From assembly GCA_049680625.1 (NCBI GenBank), contig JBAUID010000001.1, forward strand, positions 1 through 7,089: 7,089 nucleotides of DNA, read 5' to 3'. This stretch comes from JAUIAI01 sp049680625 (lineage in GTDB: Bacteria; Pseudomonadota; Gammaproteobacteria; Burkholderiales; Burkholderiaceae_E). Shown in pieces: positions 1 to 6,206 of this stretch. The translations under genes were made by a program, and so were the position numbers. Within the stretch, counting starts at the first letter, position 1. Each line of letters opens with the position of its first letter. The notes under the pieces were generated by a model. It did not search any database. It was not told where the DNA came from and saw nothing but the letters and a program-made list of their open reading frames with translations.

Positions 1-153
1 GCCAAGCGGCTCGAGTTGTCTGGACAAGTCGGCACGCACCACGTTGTAGGTGCGTTTGAGGTGATAGCCGACAAATTGCCGTAACGCCTGATCAACCAGT
101 TTGGCAGGTGGTGTTGAAAGAGACCGATGCTGGAATTGGATAGATCGCACCAT
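1..153 (-). CDS. MarR-family transcriptional regulator, N-terminal part (runs off left edge)
   Basis: The reverse strand reads an uninterrupted 51 codons from an ATG at 153-151 to base 1, starting MVRSIQFQHR and containing GYHLKRTYNVVRADLSRQLE at residues 29-48, followed by PLG. This amphipathic helix ending in 'L..LG' is the usual first helix of MarR-family winged-helix repressors, just before the LT..Q/ysvL helix. The DNA-binding wing lies outside the window, so the family call rests on the N-terminal dimerisation helices only. The ATG sits 1 nt past the TGA of the enoyl-CoA hydratase gene, so the two are almost certainly co-transcribed and probably translationally coupled. I see no Shine-Dalgarno motif; a GTG directly after the ATG is an alternative start. 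MarR proteins in catabolic operons commonly repress their own operon and are released by a phenolic ligand or acyl-CoA. That role here is inferred. Confidence 0.68.
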   Translation of the reverse strand, partial: MVRSIQFQHRSLSTPPAKLVDQALRQFVGYHLKRTYNVVRADLSRQLEPLG

Positions 154-154
154 A

Positions 155-922
155 TCAACGAAATTTTGGGGGGCGTTTTTCCAGGAAGGCGGCGAGACCT
201 TCTTTTGCATCCGGTGTTGTTTGCACAACGGCGGCACTCAACGCTTCAGCGTACAGGCCATCAGCCCGGGACATGTCTTCGAGCCGTCCGATGGTGTGAA
301 TCATGAAATAATTGGACATCGGCGCGTTGTCGGCTATATGCGCTGCCAGTTCCTTCGCTTTGGCCAATGCCTGCCCCTCGCCAACCGCATAATGATTTAA
401 CCCTAGGGCCAAACCTTCGTCGGCATCAATTTTTCGACCGGTGAGCATCATTTCGCGCATGCGACCTGCGCCGATGATACGTGCGACTCGAACCGACGCA
501 CCGCCGCCGACATAAATGCCGCGCCGTCCTTCAGGCAGTTGAAAGATAGTGGATGATTCGGCGATTCGAACATGGGTTGACGTTGCCAGCTCAAGACCGC
601 CGCCCATCACTGCGCCGTACATCGCACAGAGAACCGGAATATTGCCAAACTCGATCCGGTCCATGACGGCATGCCAGTTGCGAGAGTGCATCAGGTTTTC
701 TTCCGCGGTGCGATTTATATGCTCGCTTAGGTCAAGGCCCGCACAAAAGTGTCCGGCCGTTCCAGTCAGAATCGCAACTTTGACATAATCCGGTGGCGCA
801 CTGAAGAACTCATCAATTGCATTGAGCAGCGCATCACTCATCGCATTGCGTTTGTCCGGCCGGTTCATTGTCAGTACCGCAATACGGTCTTCAATTTCAA
901 TTTTCAGAACGGGTTCTAGCAT
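155..922 (-). CDS. Enoyl-CoA hydratase/isomerase (crotonase family)
   Basis: A 255-residue protein of full crotonase length. It begins with the typical 'VLTMNRPDKRNAMS' strand-turn (residues 16-29). The oxyanion-hole segment is HFCAGLDL at 58-65, with the second oxyanion glycine in GAVMGGGLELA at 103-113. Glu111 and Glu131 (in QLPEG) stand 20 residues apart, the same spacing as the two catalytic glutamates of rat mitochondrial enoyl-CoA hydratase (Glu144/Glu164), so true hydratase activity is plausible. The C-terminus, 'EGLAAFLEKRPPKF', is classic for the family. It probably acts in the cytoplasm on a 2-enoyl-CoA made from the compound activated by the CoA-transferase at 1969-3162. The family also includes isomerases, C-C hydrolases and dehalogenases, so the exact reaction is open. 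The ATG at 922-920 is preferred because the next upstream ATG (out of frame) hits a stop at once. The ribosome binding site is weak. Confidence 0.93.
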   Translation of the reverse strand: MLEPVLKIEIEDRIAVLTMNRPDKRNAMSDALLNAIDEFFSAPPDYVKVAILTGTAGHFCAGLDLSEHINRTAEENLMHSRNWHAVMDRIEFGNIPVLCAMYGAVMGGGLELATSTHVRIAESSTIFQLPEGRRGIYVGGGASVRVARIIGAGRMREMMLTGRKIDADEGLALGLNHYAVGEGQALAKAKELAAHIADNAPMSNYFMIHTIGRLEDMSRADGLYAEALSAAVVQTTPDAKEGLAAFLEKRPPKFR

Positions 923-1004
923 GAATGCTTATTGTCCCATGAGATAGGCAATTTTCGGGCCGTGCTGTTGAGTTTGCCAGCGGGCTAACTTTTTACGATG
1001 AAGG

Positions 1005-1028
1005 AATTATAACATTTTAGTTATAATT
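1005..1028. promoter_or_regulatory. Perfect 9-bp inverted repeat, candidate operator
   Basis: AATTATAAC (1005-1013) and GTTATAATT (1020-1028) are exact reverse complements separated by 6 nt (ATTTTA). The arm centres are 15 bp apart. A perfect 10-bp palindrome, TATAATTATA, follows at 1029-1038. The dyad lies about 80-105 bp upstream of the enoyl-CoA hydratase start and overlaps the best -10 candidate for that gene. This suits a repressor site, possibly for the MarR-type protein encoded just downstream. No U-tract and no GC stem are present, so it is not a rho-independent terminator. The operator role is inferred from symmetry and position. Confidence 0.5.
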
Positions 1029-1047
1029 TATAATTATATTGGAGCAA
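1020..1047 (-). promoter_or_regulatory. Candidate sigma-70 promoter for the hydratase-marR pair
   Basis: On the minus strand, TTGCTC (1047-1042, 3 of 6 matches to TTGACA) is followed after 16 nt by TATAAC (1025-1020, 5 of 6 matches to TATAAT). Transcription would start near 1013, giving a leader of about 90 nt before the ATG at 922. The -10 box lies in the right arm of the inverted repeat at 1005-1028. Such AT-rich DNA offers several other TATAAT-like hexamers (for example 1038-1033 and 1011-1006), so the exact boxes are uncertain. Confidence 0.35.
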
Positions 1048-1053
1048 AGTAAA

Positions 1054-1089
1054 GGTTGCCCAATGGGTTGCCCAATGGGTTGCCCGATA
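1054..1089. repeat. 12-bp tandem repeat, two exact copies plus one degenerate
   Basis: The unit GGTTGCCCAATG occurs exactly at 1054-1065 and 1066-1077. A third copy at 1078-1089 reads GGTTGCCCGATA and differs in its last bases. Across each junction the small palindrome CCCA-A-TGGG forms, so the strand could make short GC hairpins. The array lies between the stop of the dehydrogenase gene and the candidate promoter of the hydratase gene. It could be a protein-binding array just upstream of the promoter or a slippage-prone simple repeat; the sequence does not decide. Confidence 0.85.
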
Positions 1090-1154
1090 GGATTCGCAAA
1101 AAACGATGATTTGCCGCGCTAACGAAATGCCGATTATTCATCTGAAGTGCGTCT

Positions 1155-1925
1155 TCAACCCAGATACTGACCACCGTTAACATGCCACACTTGCCCTGTT
1201 ACGTGACTTGATTCAGCACTGGCAAGAAATTTCACAACGTTTGCGATTTCGCCGGGGGTTGCGATTTTGCCGATCGGGTTCATTGCGCCGGCGGCATACA
1301 GTTCATCATCGCTCATCGCGATCCGGGGTTGCGCGGTATCCGTCAGGCCCGGAGCAATGGCATTGACCCGAATCGCATATTGCGCTAACTCCTGGGCTGA
1401 GGCGCGGGTCAGACCAACAAGCCCCGCTTTGCTGGTGACGTAATGAGATGCGCGGGGGGATCCGCGATAGGCGGCCCCAGAGGTTAGGTTGATAATGCTG
1501 CCGCCGCGACCATGTGAAACCATTTGTTTCGCCGCTTCCTGAGTACTGACAAATGGTGCAATCAAATTAACGGCCAGCACTTCGGATAACATCGCCATCG
1601 ATACATCGAGAAAGTCTTCTCGTGGAAATATCGCCGCATTGTTAACCAGAATATCTGTACCGCCGAGCTTGCTGGCCAGCGTGAAAAGCGTCTGCAACTG
1701 CTTTGGGTCGGATAAATCTGCGATGTGTTTCATATGCGGCGAATCACATGTGGTGTCCAGTTGGCCCAGTTCCTGAATCAACTTGTCGGCCAGCGATTCA
1801 TCCAGGCAGTTGGCAAGAATGGTTGCGCCTGCACTGGCCAGTGCAAGCGCCACGGCTTTACCAATGCCTTGTTGTGCTCCGGTGACCACTGCAAGCCTGC
1901 CGCTAAGATTTGTAGAAGATGGCAT
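1155..1925 (-). CDS. Short-chain dehydrogenase/reductase (classical SDR, FabG-like)
   Basis: A 256-residue classical SDR, the usual length. The nucleotide-binding motif TGAQQGIG is at 15-22 and the structural NNAA at 95-98. The active-site tetrad is complete: Asn120, Ser149 (in LTSG), Tyr162 and Lys166 (YVTSK), with Ser 13 residues before Tyr as expected. The C-terminus VTGQVWHVNGG (242-252) is typical. It should oxidise or reduce a hydroxyl/keto group with NAD(P)(H) in the cytoplasm. Beside a hydratase and a CoA-transferase, a 3-hydroxyacyl-CoA dehydrogenase-like step is a reasonable inference, but classical SDRs have broad substrates. The cofactor cannot be set: no clear acidic or basic selector follows the second beta strand (ILANCLDE). 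It starts 43 nt after the CoA-transferase stop, with a good Shine-Dalgarno motif. Confidence 0.93.
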   Translation of the reverse strand: MPSSTNLSGRLAVVTGAQQGIGKAVALALASAGATILANCLDESLADKLIQELGQLDTTCDSPHMKHIADLSDPKQLQTLFTLASKLGGTDILVNNAAIFPREDFLDVSMAMLSEVLAVNLIAPFVSTQEAAKQMVSHGRGGSIINLTSGAAYRGSPRASHYVTSKAGLVGLTRASAQELAQYAIRVNAIAPGLTDTAQPRIAMSDDELYAAGAMNPIGKIATPGEIANVVKFLASAESSHVTGQVWHVNGGQYLG

Positions 1926-1933
1926 CGATTCTG

Positions 1934-1939
1934 CCTTTC
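1934..1939 (-). promoter_or_regulatory. Ribosome binding site of the SDR gene
   Basis: The minus strand reads GAAAGG here, 8 nt before the ATG at 1925-1923. This spacing supports that ATG as the start and gives the SDR gene its own initiation signal, independent of the CoA-transferase stop. Confidence 0.6.
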
Positions 1940-1968
1940 ACCTGGTTAAGTTTGGTGGGCGAATACGG

Positions 1969-3162
1969 TCAGACTATCCCTTGCTTTTTCAGCTCGGCAA
2001 TCTTCTCTGGGCTGATGCCGAATGACTGCAGGATCTCTTCGCTGTGCTCACCGGCATCAGGTGATGCGCAGACCAGCGTTGCCGGTGTTCGCGACAAGTG
2101 AACCGGTTGGCCGACCAATTGAACTTCGCCACGGGTGTGATGATCGACACTTTGGGCAATACCCAGGTGTTTCACCTGCGGGTCAGAGAAGACTTCATCA
2201 ACCCCGTAGATTGGCCCGGCCGGCACGCCGTGTTCTTCGAGTTTTGCGAGCCAAAATGTGTTCGATTCTTTCTCAAATATTGGTCGAACGACTGCCCACA
2301 CCTGAGGCCGATTCTCAAACCGTTTTTGCATGGTTGCAAAACGCGGATCCGCGGCCCAGTCCGGCTGTTCAAGGGCCGCACAAAGCCCGCGCCATTGACC
2401 GTCGCCACCGACACCGATATTGATATAGCCGTCGCTTGTCCGAACGACACCCATCGGGGTCGAGAACGGATGATCATTGCCAGCCTGTCCAGGTGCTTCA
2501 CCGTCAACCAGGTAACGAGCTGCCTGAAAGTCCATTAGCGCAATCTGTGCTTCCAGCAGGGACGTATGAACCCATTGACCTTTGCCCGATTTGTCGCGTT
2601 CTGCGAGCGCAACCAGTATGCCGGTCGCTGCGTAGATGCCGGCGCTGGAGTCAGCAACTGCGGTACCGGCCCGCATCGGGCCCCGGCCGGGTTCTCCGGT
2701 GACTGACATTAACCCACCCATGCCCTGGGCGATCTGATCAAAACCAGCGCGGGTTGCATACGGCCCGTCTTGTCCAAAACCCGATATCGAGGCCAGAATG
2801 ATTTTCGGGTTTATTTTGCTCAGCGCCTCATAGTCGATGCCGAGCCGGGTTTTGACGTCGGGACGAAAATTTTCCACCACGATATCGGCCGTTTTCACCA
2901 TTTCGAGAAAAATGCCCAGCCCGTCTGGTTTTTTCAGGTTCAAAGTCAGTGAGCGCTTGTTGCGATGCAGATTAAGCATGTCGTAGCCATGGCGGGCACC
3001 ACTCATGCTTTCGTTTGGATCAACCCCCGGCGGCGCCTCAACCTTGAGTACGTCTGCGCCGAAGTCCGCAAGAATTCGACAGCAGGTTGGCCCCGCTCGC
3101 ACCCGGGTCAGATCAAGAACCCGTAAGTGGCTCAACGCAGTGGATTTTGTGGGAGTAGTCAT
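1969..3162 (-). CDS. Family III CoA-transferase (CaiB/BaiF type)
   Basis: A 397-residue protein of normal family length. The N-terminal 'LRVLDLTRVRAGP' (13-25) and 'LADFGADVLKVEAP' (31-44) are the hallmark CoA-binding Rossmann start of CaiB/BaiF proteins. 'RNKRSLTLNLK' (67-77), 'VENFRPDV' (96-103) and 'ASISGFGQDGPY' (124-135) follow. The catalytic aspartate is Asp171 in GTAVADSSAGIYA, equivalent to the Asp that forms the acyl anhydride in formyl-CoA transferase. The enzyme moves CoA from a donor thioester (often succinyl-CoA or acetyl-CoA) to a carboxylic acid, probably the acid released by the hydrolase encoded just upstream. Donor and acceptor cannot be read from sequence. The start at 3162 is backed by AAAGGA 9 nt upstream. 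It lies 25 nt after the deacetylase-like gene, so it is in the same transcript. Confidence 0.95.
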   Translation of the reverse strand: MTTPTKSTALSHLRVLDLTRVRAGPTCCRILADFGADVLKVEAPPGVDPNESMSGARHGYDMLNLHRNKRSLTLNLKKPDGLGIFLEMVKTADIVVENFRPDVKTRLGIDYEALSKINPKIILASISGFGQDGPYATRAGFDQIAQGMGGLMSVTGEPGRGPMRAGTAVADSSAGIYAATGILVALAERDKSGKGQWVHTSLLEAQIALMDFQAARYLVDGEAPGQAGNDHPFSTPMGVVRTSDGYINIGVGGDGQWRGLCAALEQPDWAADPRFATMQKRFENRPQVWAVVRPIFEKESNTFWLAKLEEHGVPAGPIYGVDEVFSDPQVKHLGIAQSVDHHTRGEVQLVGQPVHLSRTPATLVCASPDAGEHSEEILQSFGISPEKIAELKKQGIV

Positions 3163-3171
3163 CTACGTTTG

Positions 3172-3177
3172 TCCTTT
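3172..3177 (-). promoter_or_regulatory. Ribosome binding site of the CoA-transferase gene
   Basis: The minus strand reads AAAGGA, preceded by further A residues, 9 nt before the ATG at 3162-3160. It is the strongest Shine-Dalgarno match in the window and fixes the CoA-transferase start. Confidence 0.65.
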
Positions 3178-3187
3178 TTTGCAGTGT

Positions 3188-4090
3188 TTAACTATCGGTT
3201 GTAAGCTCGCTGCCATTGCTGCCATCTTCAGAGATGAACCAGTCGCCAAGAACACTGGAAGTCACGAACACGGTGTCATCACGTTGTAACAGCAGATCCA
3301 GTGCATGCTCAAAATAATGCGCATTGCTTGGTACCCCGATGATATGAGGGTGTAGTGCCAGAGTCATCACCCGAGGCTGTCGGTTGGCCTCTTTTTCGAA
3401 TACGGCCAGTGTTGCCCTGACCCGTTTCAGATATTCGTCACTTGATTGATTCTGCACTGCGTAAATTGGGACATCATTCAAGTCGAATGTATAGGGCAGA
3501 CCAACCATGGGACCGTGCCGGGTTTTCATCCAGAAGGGCAGGTCATCAACCACCCAGTCGTGTAGAAATTCGACACCGTTTTCTTTCAGGATATCAACCG
3601 TATCGTCAGTTTCTCCCAAGCCTGGCCCCAGCCATGCCCGTGGACGCTGACCACTGACTTGTTCCAGCCGGTCCAGGCTTCGTGTGATGGTTTCGGCCTC
3701 ATCATCCACTTGTTTCAGAGACTGTTGGAACCAGCCATGTCCCACTAATTCCCAGTTTGCCGCAATCACCGCCTGCATCAGGCTTGGGTAGACATCAGCA
3801 ACCTGTGCGTTGATCAGCGCGGATGCGCGAATGTTACGGTCGGCCAGCATGGACATTATCCGGGGCATGCCACTGCGCAAACCGTATTCAACCCAACTGA
3901 AGTTAGGCACATCGGGTGGTTTTGCCTGTGCGCCGTGCGGGGCCGGAATAATGCCGCGGGGCATTGGGCGCTCGAATGGCCAGTATTCGATGTTCATGGC
4001 GATATGCACCATGATTGGCTTACCGTTGAGCGGGCTTAACGAACGGCGGTCACTGGATAGCGTAAACGGAACGCGGGGGTTGGATTCCAT
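3188..4090 (-). CDS. PuuE/NodB-like polysaccharide deacetylase-family hydrolase
   Basis: A 300-residue soluble protein with no signal peptide, so cytoplasmic. It resembles the PuuE branch of the polysaccharide deacetylase (CE4/NodB) fold. The canonical TFDDG is replaced by AMNIEYW (31-37), comparable to the 'LNYEEG' of PuuE. A 'GHGW' stands at 117-120 in place of the usual H[ST]xxH. 'AWLGPG' (152-157), 'DDLPFW' (182-187) and 'LALHPHIIG' (244-252) match later PuuE-type motifs. Characterised relatives include the PuuE allantoinase and, as I recall, a Pseudomonas putida cyclic imide hydrolase; both cut C-N bonds in small ring compounds rather than acting on cell-wall glycans. The neighbourhood (importer upstream, CoA-transferase downstream) fits an amide, imide or ureide hydrolase releasing a carboxylate. 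The ATG at 4090 gives the N-terminal 'RVPFTLSSDRRSLSP' common before the first strand. A weak GGGA lies 5 nt upstream. The family is secure; the substrate is inferred. Confidence 0.85.
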   Translation of the reverse strand: MESNPRVPFTLSSDRRSLSPLNGKPIMVHIAMNIEYWPFERPMPRGIIPAPHGAQAKPPDVPNFSWVEYGLRSGMPRIMSMLADRNIRASALINAQVADVYPSLMQAVIAANWELVGHGWFQQSLKQVDDEAETITRSLDRLEQVSGQRPRAWLGPGLGETDDTVDILKENGVEFLHDWVVDDLPFWMKTRHGPMVGLPYTFDLNDVPIYAVQNQSSDEYLKRVRATLAVFEKEANRQPRVMTLALHPHIIGVPSNAHYFEHALDLLLQRDDTVFVTSSVLGDWFISEDGSNGSELTTDS

Positions 4091-4106
4091 GAATATCCCG
4101 TAGAGT

Positions 4107-4134
4107 AATTAATTCAGAGTTATTAATTGAGAGT
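4107..4134. repeat. 14-bp imperfect tandem repeat containing a 7-bp inverted repeat
   Basis: AATTAATTCAGAGT (4107-4120) is followed directly by TATTAATTGAGAGT (4121-4134), matching at 12 of 14 positions. Because the core is self-complementary, the stretch also forms an inverted repeat: AATTAAT (4107-4113) with ATTAATT (4122-4128), 8 nt apart. It fills much of the 67-nt gap between the ATPase stop and the deacetylase-like start, the only wide junction in the 7067-1155 run. It could be an operator or part of a secondary promoter for the enzyme genes. I found no convincing -35/-10 pair. Confidence 0.55.
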
Positions 4135-4157
4135 CAGTAATAAACTACCGGGTCGAA

Positions 4158-5294
4158 CTAGCGCACGTGTAGACGGGCATCTTCAGCTTGCCAGTGTAAG
4201 CATACAGTTTCGCCGGGTGCTGGCGCGACAAAGTGAGTGCCGTCGGAAATCATACGGCAGACTGCCTCCTGGCCATCGGGCAGATTAAGCCTGTGAGATG
4301 TGGTTAAGCCAAGATAAACCGATTCGCGCCAGATAGCCGGCAACATACAACCCGCATGAAATTGTCCGGCGCCATCGGTTGCACTGGTTGCGTTGGCTAC
4401 ATTAGTCAGCCTGATGAGTTCAGAGCGTAACGAAACCGTGACCGACTGACCAACCTGCGGGTTAAGGTTTCGCTTAAGCACGTGTAGTTGGCCGTTTGCG
4501 GTGTCGACGATTACCGACTCGCCGTCAACCGCAGCTACTGTTCCGTCGAACAAATTATTTTCACCGACAAAGCTGGCGGTAAATCGGTGTATCGGGGATT
4601 CGTAAATTTGTTGGGCATTGCCGTGTTCAATCAGGTGTCCGTCGGCTACCAGCGCAATTCGGTCAGCAACAGTCATGGCTTCTTCCTGGTTATGCGTCAC
4701 ATGGACAAAGGTGATGCCTACTTTTTCCTGCAGGTGTTTCAGTTCCAGGCACATGTCTTTGCGAAGTTGTGCGTCCAGGGCCGCCAGGGGTTCATCAAGA
4801 AGCAAAATATCGCGATCCAGTACCAGTGAGCGCGCCAGTTGTACCCGTTGTTGCTGACCACCGGACAACTCATGGGGTTTTCGCTCTGCATAGCCGCTCA
4901 GGCCAACCATGTCGAGCATCGCGTGCGTCTTGTCGCGAATGTCGTTTTTGGACCGGCCGGCCAGTGATAATCCGTAGCCTACGTTTTTTTCGACGTTCAT
5001 ATGCGGAAACAGTGCATAACTCTGAAAGACCATCGATGTCGGCCGTTTGTCCGGTGGCAGGCCGGTAACTTCTTTACCATGTAGAAACACCTGCCCACTG
5101 GTTGGTCGGTGAAATCCGCCAATCGTTCGGAGCAGAGTGGTTTTGCCACCACCGCTCGGGCCCAGCAGGACAAAGTACTCACCCGCTTCGATGCTCAGAC
5201 TGACCTTATCAAGCGCAACTACGGGGCCGTAGTGTTTAGATAGATCAACTATTTTAACTGCAGGCGATCGCACAGCGTCTGTTGCGGGTTTCAT
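4158..5294 (-). CDS. ABC transporter ATP-binding protein, PotA type (polyamine/opine-like uptake)
   Basis: A 378-residue ATPase, the same length as E. coli PotA. Walker A is GPSGGGKT (45-52), the Q-loop glutamine is Gln91, the signature LSGGQ is at 143-147, Walker B is ILLLDEP (163-169, with Glu168) and the switch His is 201 in VTHNQEEAM. Residues from about 245 to 377 form the C-terminal TOBE-type regulatory domain found in importers for polyamines, iron, opines and similar solutes. It powers the two permeases encoded just upstream, on the cytoplasmic face of the membrane. The frame stays open to an ATG at 5423, but that would overlap the permease gene by over 110 nt and add a tail with no family similarity. 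The ATG at 5294-5292, 16 nt after the permease stop, gives the normal PotA N-terminus and is chosen. No clear Shine-Dalgarno is visible, so coupling is likely. Confidence 0.94.
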   Translation of the reverse strand: MKPATDAVRSPAVKIVDLSKHYGPVVALDKVSLSIEAGEYFVLLGPSGGGKTTLLRTIGGFHRPTSGQVFLHGKEVTGLPPDKRPTSMVFQSYALFPHMNVEKNVGYGLSLAGRSKNDIRDKTHAMLDMVGLSGYAERKPHELSGGQQQRVQLARSLVLDRDILLLDEPLAALDAQLRKDMCLELKHLQEKVGITFVHVTHNQEEAMTVADRIALVADGHLIEHGNAQQIYESPIHRFTASFVGENNLFDGTVAAVDGESVIVDTANGQLHVLKRNLNPQVGQSVTVSLRSELIRLTNVANATSATDGAGQFHAGCMLPAIWRESVYLGLTTSHRLNLPDGQEAVCRMISDGTHFVAPAPGETVCLHWQAEDARLHVR

Positions 5295-5310
5295 TTGACT
5301 GAAGTCATGG

Positions 5311-6204
5311 TTAACTGGTTGCCGGTTGCGCTTTAGCCATTGCTTCGCGAGACAGTTTCTCGCTATGCCACAAGGTAAACAAGATAATGCTGCCAATAAT
5401 TGCGATGGCAATGAAACTGACAAAACTACTCATCGCGTAGGTCTGTTCAGACATTCCTTCGTTAAGCATTTGTGATACCAGGACTGTCGTGAAGGTATCA
5501 AACCCGCCTTTAAGCAGGCTGGTTCTCGTGTACTCGTTAAAACACAAGATGAGCGTAAACGCGCAGGCACTGAAAACCCCGGCCCGGATCTGGGGAAACT
5601 CGATGTCCCAGAATGCCCGCCAACCCGATGCACCACAAGCTCGCGCCGCTTCTGTCTGCTCGATGCGATAGCGCCCCATGGTAATCAGGATAACAATGAA
5701 GGCATACGGAATAGTGTAAATAATCAGTCCGATCAAAGCGGTCATGAAGCCTAGTTCGAACCAGCCATAGAACCAGTCGTGTCCAAGCCAGTCGCTTAGT
5801 GTTTCCAGGCTGTTGTTTAGATTCTTAAAGAACACAAGCAATGCAGAACCCAGGATGTCCGATGCGACAAATAATGGAGACAACATCAGAAAAACAATGC
5901 CGAGTTTCCTGGTTGTTGTTTTGTACAATTTTGCTGATAGCAGCGCCATCGGAATGGTAATGAGCGTGGTGCAAATAGCCAGTTTTGCTGTCCACCACAG
6001 CGCCCCCAGCATCAGATTGTCAGTGAAAATGACTTTGTACCAATCGAAGGTAAATACGTAACGACGGGCACCAAAACCGTATTCATTGAACGAGATGTAC
6101 ATCACGTAGAAAACCGGGCTAAGCAGCGTTATAACAACTAATAACAGGTATAACCAACTGAGTCGGTAACCCCAGACGCTGCTGAAATCATCACGTTGTG
6201 CCAT
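5311..6204 (-). CDS. ABC transporter inner-membrane permease, PotC type
   Basis: A 297-residue integral membrane protein with about six hydrophobic segments (roughly 15-38, 66-92, 101-126, 152-177, 207-224 and 258-279). The cytoplasmic coupling (EAA) loop is clear: EQTEAARACGASGWRAF at 182-198, then 'IEFPQIRAGV', with Gly191 at the conserved position. This is the binding-protein-dependent transport permease fold. Its place as second permease before a PotA-type ATPase makes it the PotC-like partner. It should form the translocation pore with the product of 6207-7067. The start codon ATG (6204-6202) lies 2 nt after the stop of the first permease gene, so translation is probably coupled. The solute is not readable from this protein; the family takes polyamines, opines, thiamine, phosphonates and others. 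Confidence 0.92.
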   Translation of the reverse strand: MAQRDDFSSVWGYRLSWLYLLLVVITLLSPVFYVMYISFNEYGFGARRYVFTFDWYKVIFTDNLMLGALWWTAKLAICTTLITIPMALLSAKLYKTTTRKLGIVFLMLSPLFVASDILGSALLVFFKNLNNSLETLSDWLGHDWFYGWFELGFMTALIGLIIYTIPYAFIVILITMGRYRIEQTEAARACGASGWRAFWDIEFPQIRAGVFSACAFTLILCFNEYTRTSLLKGGFDTFTTVLVSQMLNEGMSEQTYAMSSFVSFIAIAIIGSIILFTLWHSEKLSREAMAKAQPATS

Positions 6205-6206
6205 CG

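Noticed and set aside
101..400. Plus-strand 99-codon frame over the hydratase 3' end and the marR start
   Set aside because: It is antisense to two supported genes, has no family resemblance and no convincing ribosome binding site.
1090..1154. Possible terminator after the SDR gene, near the T-run on the minus strand (about 1098-1103)
   Set aside because: The only stem I can draw is GCAAA with TTTGC, 5 bp and AT-rich. It has no GC stem directly before the T-run, so it is not a credible rho-independent terminator.
2172..2507. Minus-strand 111-codon frame inside the CoA-transferase gene
   Set aside because: It is an out-of-frame shadow of the same gene; the main frame carries all family motifs.
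2022..2538. Plus-strand open frames of 133 and 146 codons inside the CoA-transferase gene
   Set aside because: They are antisense shadows of a well-conserved gene, with no recognisable domain and unnatural composition.
5295..5423. N-terminal extension of the ATPase from an ATG at 5423
   Set aside because: It would overlap the permease coding region by over 110 nt and adds 43 residues unlike any PotA N-terminus. Starting at 5294 gives the family's usual 378 residues.
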